Assembly (NCBI RefSeq): GCF_017676385.1
Contig: NZ_JAFFZN010000022.1
Location: forward strand, 62,001 to 126,000
From: Streptomyces spirodelae
GTDB taxonomy: Bacteria > Actinomycetota > Actinomycetes > Streptomycetales > Streptomycetaceae
DNA length: 64,000 nt
Direction: 5' to 3'
The notes beneath the pieces were generated by a model. The model saw only the letters and a program-made list of their open reading frames with translations, made no database searches and was not told where the DNA came from. Below, piece by piece: positions 46,947-55,182 of the stretch (position 1 is its first letter; each line of letters begins with the position of its first letter). The translations under genes and the position numbers were made by a program.

Positions 46947-48245
46947 TCAGGCTTTGGGTGTCACCTTGGCGAGGCCGTTGATGGTGCGGTCCATGGCGTC
47001 GCCGCCGGTGGGGTCGGTGAGGTTGGCGAGCATCTTGAGGGTGAAGCGCATCAGGACCGGGTGCGTGAGGCCGCGTTCGGTGGCGAGCTTCATGACCTTG
47101 GGGTTGCCGATGAGCTTCACAAAGGCGCGGCCCATCGTGTAGTAACCGCCGTAGGTGTCCTTGAGGAGCTTCGGGTAGCGGCGCAGGGCCAGCTCCCGCT
47201 GCGCCGGGGTGGCCCGCGCGTGTGCCTGGACGATGGTCTCGGCGGCGATGGCACCGGACTCCATGGCGTAGGCGATGCCCTCCCCGTTGAACGGGTTCAC
47301 CAGTCCGCCCGCGTCACCGACCAGCAGCAGGCCCTTGGTGTAGTGGGGCTGGCGGTTGAAGGCCATGGGGAGCGCGGCACCGCGGATGGGGCCCGTCATG
47401 TTCTCCGGGGTGTAACCCCACTCCTCGGGCATCGAGGCGCACCACGCCTTGAGCACCTCGCGCCAGTCGAGCTCCTTGAAGGCCGCGGAGGTGTTGAGGA
47501 CGCCGAGGCCGACGTTGGAGGTGCCGTCGCCCATGCCGAAGATCCAGCCGTAGCCGGGCAGCAGCCGGTCCTCGGGGCCCCGCCGGTCCCACAGCTCCAG
47601 CCAGGACTCGAGGTAGTCGTCGTCGTGCCGCGGCGAGGTGAAGTACGTACGGACCGCGACGCCCATCGGCCGGTCCTCGCGGCGGTGCAGGCCCATCTTC
47701 AGCGACAGCCGGGTCGAGTTGCCGTCGGCCGCGACGACGACCGGGGCATGGAACGTGACCGGGGTCTTCTCCTCGCCCAGCTTGGCGTGCACCCCGGTGA
47801 CACGGCCGGTCCGCTCGTCCAGGACCGGTTCGGTGACGTTGCAGCGCTCGTGCAGCCGTGCGCCTGCCTTCTGCGCCTGGCGGGCGAGCTGCTCGTCGAA
47901 GTCGTCGCGCTTGCGGACCAGGCCGTAGTCCGGGTAGCTGGCCAGCTCCGGCCAGGGGAGCTGGAGGCGGTGCCCGCCGCCGATGATGCGCAGGCCCTTG
48001 TTGCGCAGCCAGCCCGCCTCTTCGGAGATGTCGATCCCCATCGCCACGAGCTGCTTGGTGGCGCGCGGGGTGAGGCCGTCGCCGCACACCTTCTCGCGCG
48101 GGAACGCCGTCTTCTCCAGCAGCAGCACGTCCAGACCGCTGCGCGCCAGGTGGTACGCGGTCGTGGAGCCCGCGGGCCCGGCACCGACGACGATCACATC
48201 GGCGGTCCGCTCGGAAGCTGTTGCCTTCGACTGGGGATCGGCCAC
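46947..48245 (-). CDS. Geranylgeranyl reductase family FAD enzyme, probable menaquinone reductase (MenJ-like)
   Basis: A 432-residue flavoprotein. The FAD-binding GxGxxG is in DVIVVGAGPAGSTTAYHLA, followed by the family motif EKVCGDGLTPRA and the second FAD motif GLLLVGDAGGLVNPFNGEG. The family saturates isoprenoid double bonds. In mycobacteria the homologue MenJ reduces one double bond of the menaquinone tail. The neighbouring menG, mqnC and mqnA genes favour that substrate here, although archaeal-type lipid reduction cannot be excluded by sequence alone. The GTG at 48243-48245 begins VADPQSKATA. Its stop faces a shared terminator with the NlpC/P60 gene. Confidence 0.85.
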   Translation of the reverse strand: MADPQSKATASERTADVIVVGAGPAGSTTAYHLARSGLDVLLLEKTAFPREKVCGDGLTPRATKQLVAMGIDISEEAGWLRNKGLRIIGGGHRLQLPWPELASYPDYGLVRKRDDFDEQLARQAQKAGARLHERCNVTEPVLDERTGRVTGVHAKLGEEKTPVTFHAPVVVAADGNSTRLSLKMGLHRREDRPMGVAVRTYFTSPRHDDDYLESWLELWDRRGPEDRLLPGYGWIFGMGDGTSNVGLGVLNTSAAFKELDWREVLKAWCASMPEEWGYTPENMTGPIRGAALPMAFNRQPHYTKGLLLVGDAGGLVNPFNGEGIAYAMESGAIAAETIVQAHARATPAQRELALRRYPKLLKDTYGGYYTMGRAFVKLIGNPKVMKLATERGLTHPVLMRFTLKMLANLTDPTGGDAMDRTINGLAKVTPKA

Positions 48246-48314
48246 TGGGACTCCCGCGTGCTGGCTGATTCGGCTGACCGCGCCAGTCTATGCGGGCGCG
48301 CGGACCCCGTCGTT

Positions 48315-48342
48315 GTGCGGCCCCCGCCCTCGGGGGCCGCAC
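48315..48342 (-). terminator. Hairpin terminator of the zinc-ribbon membrane protein gene
   Basis: GTGCGGCCCCCG (48315-48326) pairs with CGGGGGCCGCAC (48331-48342) around CCCT: a perfect 12-bp stem 20 bases beyond the stop codon. Confidence 0.8.
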
Positions 48343-48362
48343 GGTTCACGCCCTCGGCTCCG

Positions 48363-50912
48363 TCAGTTCCCGTCCTCGTCCCAGGTGCTCAGCGCGGTAC
48401 TGAAGACCTGTTCGCGGTCCGGGTCCCACTCGTCGTAGCGGTTCTCCACATAGATGCTGTACTCGGTGCCGTCCTCGCTGACATACGCCTGGTCGATGGC
48501 GTGGATGGTGCGGCCCGAGTCGTCCGAGGTGTAGACGAACTCCCAGCGGGCGCCGGGCCGCCCCCGGAAGGTGTTCTTCGTCAGTTCGAGCCGCCGGTAC
48601 CCGTCCCGCTTGCGCGCGCCGTTCTCCAGGGTGCGGAAGTTCTCGTACGAGGACTGGCCGGCGTTCTCGATGATGCCGATCCGCAGGTAGTCGCCCCCGG
48701 TGGGCGCCTCGTAGTCGACCTGGGTGCCCTTCGTACGGCGCTGCCAGCCCTCCATGACGCCGACGGAGAACCCCTTGGGGTCGTCCATCCGCTCGAAGCC
48801 CTCGGGCAGCTCGGTGGTCTGCGGGCTGCCCGGTGAGCCGCCCGCGCCGACGTCCTCGCCGGTTCCGGTGTCGTCGTCGGGGACAGGAGCACCAAAGCTG
48901 TCGGACGGTGCGGGCTTCGGCCCCTGCTGCTCCTCGTCGGCGGGCTGCTGCTTCTTGGAGGAGTCCTTGGTGGTTCCCTTCGTGGGCTTCCCGGCGGCCG
49001 ACTTGCTGTCACTCTTGCCATCGTCACCCGCCAGGTAGAAGGCACCCCCGGCCGCGATGCCGCCCACCAGGAACACGGCCAGGACGAGCCCCGCCCACAT
49101 CAGTCCCCGCCTGCGCTGCGGCGGCGGCACGGGACCGCCGCCCCCACCCGGGCCAAGGACTTCGGGGCCGTCCCCGGTCTCGGTGGCCGGGTACGCGGCC
49201 CCCGGCTCGTCCCCCTGACCGGGTGCCGGCGCCGGGGCGGGCGGCGGCCCGGCGGGCGCGGCCGGTGCCCCCGTGGCGGTTGGGGCGTAGCTGCCCGGTC
49301 CATAACTCCCGGCACCGTAGCCGCCGTACGTCCCCGCTCCGTAAGTCCCGGCGCCGTACGCCCCGGCGCCGTACGCTCCGGCGCCGTACGCGCCCGGGCC
49401 CGTCCCGCCCGGGCCGCCCTTGCCGAACTGGGCCCGCACGAACGGAACCAGCAGCGTGCCGCCGTACGACCACAGCAGCGCGAACAGCAGCAGCTCGGCG
49501 ATGCCGATCGCGACTTCTCCGTTCGCGTAGAGGCGGTCGCCGGACCCGAAGTCGCCGTAATCCTCACCGTAGTTGCCGTCGTAGTCGCTGCCGAGACCGC
49601 TGCTTCCGTCGTGCACGGCAGCGGTCGACTCGCGGAAGTCGGCCGTGTAGCCCGCTCCGGCCAGACCGGCGATCACCAGCAGGCCGAGGACGAACAACCC
49701 GGCCGCGAGCAGCTGTTCGCGGCGGTCGGCACTGCGCCGGGCCACCAACGTGCCCAGCAGCAGCGCGCACGCCAGCCCCCCGGCCAGCGCGCCCACCACA
49801 GCCCAGCCGTCGGCGAGGTCGCTCAACTCCCCGTAGCCGAACGACTCGCGCCCCGAGCTCAACTCGCTGACGTTCCACTTGATGTCGGTCGGCGCGCCCC
49901 AGGCCAGGGCGAGGCCGAAGGCACCGACGTTGGGCAGCAGCGCCACCAGTGCCCACACGGAGCCGGTGTCGGCGCCGTCCTGGGAGACCAGGACGATGAA
50001 CATCACGACGGCGGCCAGCGCGCTCACGCACACCAGCGCGAGCCCCGCCGTCCGCAGCGCACCCACCACCACGCGGGGGCCGGGGCGCGCGGCCAACCAG
50101 GCGTCGGTCGCTCCCCGGCCCAGCACCACCGCGGCGACGAACGTGGAGAGCAGGAAGCTCCACAGCAGGGTGAGTCCGGGCGCGGACTCCAACTCCAACC
50201 CCTCGTACGAGGGAGAGGCGTACAGCCCCAGCGCGAGCCCCCCGAGTCCGCACACTGCGCCGATCCGCAGCGCCGCCTCGAAGCCGGCCGAGGGCGGCGC
50301 CGTTGCCAGCCGGCGCCGCTCGCGGCGGGCCGCGACGACGAGAGCGCCGATCCAGACGGCGGTCACCAGCAGCGGCATCCCGGAGAGCTCCGCGTCTCCG
50401 GCGACACGCGAGCCCTGGGTGAGGGTGCCGGCGTCGGCCGAGACGCCGAATCCGCCGCCGACCCCCTGGAGCAGCGCGGCCAGCGCGACCCGCATCCGGG
50501 TGCCCCAGCCGATGTCCAGGTCGTCGATCTCGTCGTTGGACCAGATGCCGATGGCGCAGGCCGCGACGAACACCAGTGCCAGCGGCCACCCGGCGACACG
50601 CAGCGCGCCGAGCCAGTCGCCCTTGACGGTGCGTGCCAGGAACATGCCGACCGGGCTGGGCCGGGCGGGCCCGGTGAGTTGGCCGGGCGGCGGAGGCGGC
50701 GCGTACGCGGGCTGTGGAGGCTGCGTGGGCGGCGGCGTGGGCTGTGCCGGCTGCGAGACCTGGGTGGGTGCATGGGTCGGCGGCGCCGCGGGAGGGGGCG
50801 GGGCCGCCGGTGCCGCCGGGGCGCCGCACGACATGCAGAAGCGTGCCTCGGCGGGGGATTCGGCACCGCACTGCGAGCAGCGCGACGATGACGGCGGCGG
50901 CGGGGACGACAT
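48363..50912 (-). CDS. Zinc-ribbon, multi-helix membrane protein with Gly/Tyr repeats
   Basis: An 849-residue protein of unknown function. A zinc ribbon at the N-terminus uses Cys12, 15, 26 and 29 (CSQCG...CMSCG). A Pro/Thr/Gln-rich linker follows (about 35-80), then about ten hydrophobic segments (about 100-480). Then comes a repeat of GAYGAG/GTYGAG units (about 490-535), a Pro/Ala/Gly linker, a single helix (about 590-612), a Lys/Ser/Asp-rich linker, and an extracytoplasmic domain of about 150 residues starting at LPEGFERMDDPKGFSV. The last domain resembles those at the ends of serine/threonine-kinase-like Streptomyces proteins. The ATG at 50910-50912 is chosen because the upstream frame is not protein-like. 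Confidence 0.8.
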   Translation of the reverse strand: MSSPPPPSSSRCSQCGAESPAEARFCMSCGAPAAPAAPPPPAAPPTHAPTQVSQPAQPTPPPTQPPQPAYAPPPPPGQLTGPARPSPVGMFLARTVKGDWLGALRVAGWPLALVFVAACAIGIWSNDEIDDLDIGWGTRMRVALAALLQGVGGGFGVSADAGTLTQGSRVAGDAELSGMPLLVTAVWIGALVVAARRERRRLATAPPSAGFEAALRIGAVCGLGGLALGLYASPSYEGLELESAPGLTLLWSFLLSTFVAAVVLGRGATDAWLAARPGPRVVVGALRTAGLALVCVSALAAVVMFIVLVSQDGADTGSVWALVALLPNVGAFGLALAWGAPTDIKWNVSELSSGRESFGYGELSDLADGWAVVGALAGGLACALLLGTLVARRSADRREQLLAAGLFVLGLLVIAGLAGAGYTADFRESTAAVHDGSSGLGSDYDGNYGEDYGDFGSGDRLYANGEVAIGIAELLLFALLWSYGGTLLVPFVRAQFGKGGPGGTGPGAYGAGAYGAGAYGAGTYGAGTYGGYGAGSYGPGSYAPTATGAPAAPAGPPPAPAPAPGQGDEPGAAYPATETGDGPEVLGPGGGGGPVPPPQRRRGLMWAGLVLAVFLVGGIAAGGAFYLAGDDGKSDSKSAAGKPTKGTTKDSSKKQQPADEEQQGPKPAPSDSFGAPVPDDDTGTGEDVGAGGSPGSPQTTELPEGFERMDDPKGFSVGVMEGWQRRTKGTQVDYEAPTGGDYLRIGIIENAGQSSYENFRTLENGARKRDGYRRLELTKNTFRGRPGARWEFVYTSDDSGRTIHAIDQAYVSEDGTEYSIYVENRYDEWDPDREQVFSTALSTWDEDGN

Positions 50913-51100
50913 GGCGCTCCGATGCGGTTGCGTACGGGAGGGGATGAAGCGGCACACAGGGGCACCGCTCGTGCGCGTACGGTATGTAGGGACGGGGTTA
51001 CATCGTTCCGCCGAACGCCCTTGGAGGGAAGAAGATTTATCCAAGCGCAACCGGACTTGGCCGGCAGCGCCTCGGTCCGACTCCGCGTCAGTCCGCGACA

Positions 51101-51174
51101 CCGTGTCGGTTCTCCGGCGCCGTGTCGGTTCTCCGGCGCCGTGTCGGTTCTCCGGCGCCGCGTCGGTTCCCCTG
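51101..51174. repeat. 19-bp tandem repeat, nearly four copies
   Basis: The unit CCGTGTCGGTTCTCCGGCG occurs three times without a mismatch (51101-51119, 51120-51138, 51139-51157), followed by a degenerate partial copy to 51174. It lies between the end of menG and the upstream region of the zinc-ribbon gene. There are no spacers, so it is not CRISPR. Confidence 0.85.
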
Positions 51175-51182
51175 CCCCGCGA

Positions 51183-51881
51183 TCAGTCCCGTGCGCGGAA
51201 CCCGCGGTGCAGCGCCACGATGCCGCCCGTCAGATTGCGCCACGCCACCCGGGTCCATCCCGCGTCCTGGAGACGGGCCGCGAGCGCCGGCTGGTCGGGC
51301 CACTCGCGGATGGACTCCGCGAGGTAGACATAGGCGTCCGGGCTGCTGCTGACCCGCCGGGCGATCGGCGGCAGCGCGCGCATCAGGTACTCGGTGTAGA
51401 CGGTGCGGAAGGGCGCCCAGGTCGGGTGGCTGAACTCGCAGATCAGCACGCGCCCGCCGGGCTTGGTGACCCGGCGCATCTCCGCGAGCGCCTCCTGAAC
51501 GGCGCTGACGTTGCGCAGTCCGAAGGAGATGGTCACCGCGTCGAACGTGGCGTCCGCGAAGGGCAGTCGGGTCGCATCCCCGGCGGTGAAGGGCATCCAG
51601 GGGTGGCGCTGCTTGCCCTCGCGCAGCATGCCGAGCGAGAAGTCGCACGGCACCGTGAAGGCCCCGGCCTCCACGAAGGGCAGCGACGAGGTGCCGGTAC
51701 CCGCCGCCAGGTCCAGCACCCGCTCGCCGGGGCGCGCGTCGACGGCGTCGGCGACGGCGCGCCGCCACAGCCGGGCCTGGCCCAGCGAGAGCACGTCGTT
51801 GGTGAGGTCGTACTTGGCCGCCACGTCGTCGAACATGGCCGCGACCTCGTGCGGCTTCTTGTCCAGGGATGCCCGCGTCAC
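51183..51881 (-). CDS. menG: Demethylmenaquinone methyltransferase
   Basis: A 232-residue SAM-dependent methyltransferase of the UbiE/MenG family, catalysing the last step to menaquinone. Motifs: MFDDVAAKYDLTNDVLSLGQ, VLDLAAGTGTSSLPF (SAM motif I), AVTISFGLRNV and RVLICEFSHPT. All fit the family and length. The GTG at 51879-51881 begins VTRASLDKKP. It is 49 bases downstream of mqnC and probably co-transcribed with mqnA-mqnC. Confidence 0.93.
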   Translation of the reverse strand: MTRASLDKKPHEVAAMFDDVAAKYDLTNDVLSLGQARLWRRAVADAVDARPGERVLDLAAGTGTSSLPFVEAGAFTVPCDFSLGMLREGKQRHPWMPFTAGDATRLPFADATFDAVTISFGLRNVSAVQEALAEMRRVTKPGGRVLICEFSHPTWAPFRTVYTEYLMRALPPIARRVSSSPDAYVYLAESIREWPDQPALAARLQDAGWTRVAWRNLTGGIVALHRGFRARD

Positions 51882-51930
51882 GTCGTCTGTTGTCCGTCCG
51901 GTCGTCAGTTCACGTCGCCAGTCCGCGACG

Positions 51931-53136
51931 TCAGTTCGCGTCGATGAGCGCCAGTTCGGGGTGGGCGGTTCCCCCGTCGATGGCGGTGGAGGAGAAGTGC
52001 GAGACGACCTTGTCGTCCACCGGGTCGTTCGCCGGGTCGTCGTGCACCACCAGGTGCTCGTACGTCGTGGCCCGCTGCGCCGGGACGCGGCCCGCCTTGC
52101 GGATGAGGTCGATCAGCTCCATCCGGTTGGAGCGGTGCTTGGCGCCCGCCGAGGAGACGACGTTCTCCTCCAGCATCACCGAGCCGAGGTCGTCGGCGCC
52201 GTAGTGCAGCGAGAGCTGGCCGATGTCCTTGCCGGTGGTCAGCCAGGAGCCCTGGATGTGGGCGACGTTGTCGAGGAAGATCCGCGCGATGGCGATCATC
52301 CGCAGGTACTCGAAGACGGTCGCCTGCGTCTGCCCCTTCAGGTGGTTGTTCTCCGGCTGGTAGGTGTACGGGATGAAGGCGCGGAAGCCGCCGGTGCGGT
52401 CCTGCACGTCCCGGATCATCCGCAGATGTTCGATCCGCTCGGCGTTGGTCTCGCCGGTGCCCATCAGCATGGTGGAGGTGGACTCCACCCCCAGGCCGTG
52501 GGCGATCTCCATGATCTCCAGCCAGCGCTCGCCCGACTCCTTGAGCGGAGCGATGGCCTTGCGGGGCCGCGCCGGCAGCAGTTCGGCCCCGGCACCCGCG
52601 AAGGAGTCGAGCCCGGCCGCGTGGATGCGCTCGATCGCCTCCTTCGGCGTCACCCCGGAGATCCGCGCCATGTGCTCGACCTCGCTGGCACCGAGGGAGT
52701 GGATGACCAGCTGCGGGAACGCCTTCTTGATCGCGGCGAAGTGCTCCTCGTAGTACTCCACCCCGAAGTCCGGGTGGTGGCCGCCCTGGAACATGATCTG
52801 GGTGCCGCCCAGCTCCACCGTCTCCGCGCAGCGGCGCAGGATGTCGTCCAGGTCGCGGATCCACACCTTGTCGCTCTTGGGCGAGGCGTAGAAAGCGCAG
52901 AACTTGCACGCCGTCACGCACGAGTTGGTGTAGTTGATGTTGCGCTCGATGATGTACGTCGCGATGTGCTCGGTCCCCGCGTAGCGGCGGCGCCGCGCCT
53001 TGTCGGCGGCGGCGCCCAGCGCGTGCAGAGGCGCGTACCGGTAGAGGTCGAGCGCCTCCTCGGGAGTGACGCGCCCCCCGGCGGCGGCGCGGTCGAGGGC
53101 GGAGAGCAGGTCGGCTTCCGACACGTGCGCTGTCAC
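51931..53136 (-). CDS. mqnC: Cyclic dehypoxanthinyl futalosine synthase
   Basis: A 401-residue radical-SAM enzyme of the futalosine route to menaquinone, converting dehypoxanthine futalosine to the cyclic form. The cluster motif is CVTACKFC (Cys73, 77, 80), with the glycine-rich GGTQIMFQGGHHPDFG after it. The start GTG 53134-53136 has GGAGGGA nine bases upstream; the longer in-frame reading lacks support. mqnA follows on the same strand 115 bases upstream. mqnB and mqnD are not in this window. Confidence 0.95.
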   Translation of the reverse strand: MTAHVSEADLLSALDRAAAGGRVTPEEALDLYRYAPLHALGAAADKARRRRYAGTEHIATYIIERNINYTNSCVTACKFCAFYASPKSDKVWIRDLDDILRRCAETVELGGTQIMFQGGHHPDFGVEYYEEHFAAIKKAFPQLVIHSLGASEVEHMARISGVTPKEAIERIHAAGLDSFAGAGAELLPARPRKAIAPLKESGERWLEIMEIAHGLGVESTSTMLMGTGETNAERIEHLRMIRDVQDRTGGFRAFIPYTYQPENNHLKGQTQATVFEYLRMIAIARIFLDNVAHIQGSWLTTGKDIGQLSLHYGADDLGSVMLEENVVSSAGAKHRSNRMELIDLIRKAGRVPAQRATTYEHLVVHDDPANDPVDDKVVSHFSSTAIDGGTAHPELALIDAN

Positions 53137-53251
53137 CGTGGCGTCCCTCCAAAGGTCGCACATTCGCACATTCGATACAGCTGGCCGCTCACCACAGCAC
53201 AGCGGCGCCGGACCAGCCTACGCCAGCCGTACTCAGGGCATTCGGGGGCAC

Positions 53252-54112
53252 TCAACCGCGCAGCATCTCCACCCGGACGTCCGGCGGGAAACCGGTCGTC
53301 GCGCCCGTACGGCGGGCGAACTCGGCGACACCCTCCAGCTGCCGCTCACCGAACCGGAAGTCGAGCGTGGTGAAGTACCGCTCCAGCACCTTCGGCTCGA
53401 AGATCTCGTAGCGCGCGGCGTGCTCGGCCACCTGGTCGACCTGTTCCATGGCCAGATCGCGCGAGGCCAGGAAGGCCCGGTGCGTCTCGTGCACCGTCTC
53501 CGGGGCGCGCTGGAGGAAGTCGCGGCGCACCGCCCAGACGGCGAAGACGAACGGCAGCCCCGTCCACTCCTTCCACAGCCGCCCCAGGTCGTGCACCTGG
53601 AGGTCCTGCTCGGGCAGCTGCCGCAGATAGGCGCGCAGCCCCACGTCGCCGATGACGACGGCGGCGTCCGCCTCCTTCATCATCCGCTCCAGATCGGGCG
53701 GACAGCTGTAGTACTCCGGCTGGACGCCGTACCGCTCGGCGAGGAGCAGCTCGGCCAGCCGTACCGAGGTGCGCGACGTCGAGCCGAGTGCCACCCGTGC
53801 GCCGTCCAGCTGGTCGAGCGGGACGCGGGAGACGATCTCGCAGGACATCACGTCGCCGTCGCACCCCACGGCGATGTCCGGCAGCGCGACGAGGTCGTCG
53901 GCGTTGCGCAGGAACTCGACCAGAGTGACGGGCCCCATGTCGAGGCGTCCGTCGATGATCATCTCGCTCAGCTTCTCGGGGGTGTCCCGGGTGAGGTCCA
54001 GGTCCAGCAGGGTGTGGGTGTGGACCAGGCCCCAGTACAGCGGCAGACAGTTGAGGAACTGGATGTGCGCGACGCGGGGTCGGGTGCGCACCTGCCTCGG
54101 TTTCGCAGTCAC
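53252..54112 (-). CDS. mqnA: Chorismate dehydratase
   Basis: A 286-residue periplasmic-binding-protein-like enzyme that converts chorismate to 3-enolpyruvoyl-benzoate, the first step of the futalosine pathway. It shows VAHIQFLNCLPLYWGL, LALGSTSRTSVRLAELLL-type text (VALGSTSRTSVRLAEL) and KEWTGLPFVFAVWAVRRD, all diagnostic. The start is GTG 54110-54112 (VTAKPRQVRT); a second GTG six codons later is possible. The further upstream frame is in the cold-shock gene's promoter region. Confidence 0.94.
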   Translation of the reverse strand: MTAKPRQVRTRPRVAHIQFLNCLPLYWGLVHTHTLLDLDLTRDTPEKLSEMIIDGRLDMGPVTLVEFLRNADDLVALPDIAVGCDGDVMSCEIVSRVPLDQLDGARVALGSTSRTSVRLAELLLAERYGVQPEYYSCPPDLERMMKEADAAVVIGDVGLRAYLRQLPEQDLQVHDLGRLWKEWTGLPFVFAVWAVRRDFLQRAPETVHETHRAFLASRDLAMEQVDQVAEHAARYEIFEPKVLERYFTTLDFRFGERQLEGVAEFARRTGATTGFPPDVRVEMLRG

Positions 54113-54210
54113 TCTCCGGAGAGTACGCCCCGCTCCCGGCCCCGCCACGCGGGGTCCCTCGGCCGGCGCACGGCACATGATCCGCAGCCCTTCCACGCCG
54201 GGCACCACCG

Positions 54211-54219
54211 TGCTAGGCT
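54211..54219 (+). promoter_or_regulatory. Extended -10 candidate TGCTAGGCT of the cold-shock gene
   Basis: TGC-TAGGCT is the fourth element of this kind in the window. A transcript starting about 7 bases later would have a leader of roughly 125 bases before the ATG at 54353, in keeping with long, structured leaders of cold-shock mRNAs. The -35 region (near 54191) is weak. Confidence 0.4.
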
Positions 54220-54352
54220 CGAAGCCAAGTTGCAGTTTGGTTTCCCTTGCAGTACAGAGCCTGCGGAGCATGTGACCGCGGGCTCTCGTCGTTTTCAGGC
54301 TTCTTTGTGGGTTCTGGGAGCAGGGACACCCTTATAGGCCCAAGGAGGGCTT

Positions 54353-54556
54353 ATGGCTACCGGAACCGTTAAGTGGTTCAACGCCGAAAAGGGCTTCGGA
54401 TTCATCGCCCAGGACGGCGGCGGTCCCGATGTCTTCGTCCACTACTCCGCGATCAACGCATCCGGTTTCCGCTCTCTCGAGGAGAACCAGATGGTGTCGT
54501 TCGATGTCACGCAGGGCCCCAAGGGCCCGCAGGCGGAGAATGTCACCGCGCAGTAG
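54353..54556 (+). CDS. Cold-shock protein (CspA family)
   Basis: A 67-residue single cold-shock domain, standard for the family. RNP1 is KGFGFIAQ and RNP2 is DVFVHYSAI. It binds single-stranded RNA and DNA. AAGGAGGGCTT before the ATG is a near-perfect ribosome site. It is monocistronic, with a promoter candidate at 54211 and a strong terminator at 54588. Confidence 0.97.
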   Translation: MATGTVKWFNAEKGFGFIAQDGGGPDVFVHYSAINASGFRSLEENQMVSFDVTQGPKGPQAENVTAQ

Positions 54557-54587
54557 TCCCTGACTCTGCAGTATCCAGCAGTACCCA

Positions 54588-54615
54588 AGGAGCCCCCGCC
54601 TCGGCGGGGGCTCCT
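54588..54615. terminator. Terminator between the cold-shock gene and the isomerase gene
   Basis: AGGAGCCCCCGCC (54588-54600) pairs with GGCGGGGGCTCCT (54603-54615), giving a 12 to 13-bp stem with a tiny loop. GCCTTTTG follows on the plus strand, a rare T-run for this genome. Confidence 0.88.
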
Positions 54616-54636
54616 GCCTTTTGAAGGGGCACCCCC

Positions 54637-55131
54637 TCAGCAGCCCCGCTCGTAGTCGGCTATCGCGGCGACCTTCTCCGCCGAGGCCGAGCCCTCGTCG
54701 AAGCGCTGGTCCAGCCACTCGTCCACCAATGTGCGGGCCAGTTCCAGACCGATCACGCGCTGCCCGAAACACAGCACCTGTGCGTTGTTGCTGAGCACGG
54801 AGCGCTGTACGGAGTAGCTGTCGTGCGCGGTGACGGCCCGGATACCGGGGACCTTGTTGGCGCTGATGGCCACGCCGAGCCCGGTGCCGCAGATCAGCAG
54901 CGCACGATCGGCCTCCCCGTCGGCGACACGGCGGGCCGCCTCCACGGCGACGTGCGGATAGGCCCGGTCGATGTCCGAGCCGGCGCCGTCGACCCCGACA
55001 TCGGTGACCTCGGCCACGCGGGCGTCGCCCAGCAGGTCCTTCTTGAGGGCTTCCTTGTAGTCGAGACCCGCGTTGTCGCAGCCCACCACGATCCGGAAGG
55101 GCCGGCGGGGCGCTGCGGGGGTGCTGCTCAT
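54637..55131 (-). CDS. RpiB/LacAB-family sugar-phosphate isomerase, probable tetrulose-phosphate isomerase
   Basis: A 164-residue RpiB-family isomerase. The catalytic Cys81 lies in LLICGTGLGVAISANKVPG. The usual ribose-5-phosphate isomerase motif DHAG is CDNAG here (Asn in place of His at residue 19), which argues for a different sugar phosphate. Next to a dihydroxyacetone-kinase-family enzyme this matches the D-erythrulose kinase plus D-erythrulose-4-phosphate isomerase pair of the tetritol pathways known from mycobacteria. CCAGGAGGAACGCACC precedes the ATG. It is the last gene of the operon; plain RpiB activity remains possible. Confidence 0.78.
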   Translation of the reverse strand: MSSTPAAPRRPFRIVVGCDNAGLDYKEALKKDLLGDARVAEVTDVGVDGAGSDIDRAYPHVAVEAARRVADGEADRALLICGTGLGVAISANKVPGIRAVTAHDSYSVQRSVLSNNAQVLCFGQRVIGLELARTLVDEWLDQRFDEGSASAEKVAAIADYERGC

Positions 55132-55182
55132 GGTGCGTTCCTCCTGGTGACGACGGGGTGGCGGGGCGGCGGGGCGAGAGGG

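Noticed and set aside
51101..51174. CRISPR-like array.
   Set aside because: The 19-base units are directly adjacent, with no spacers and no cas genes nearby.
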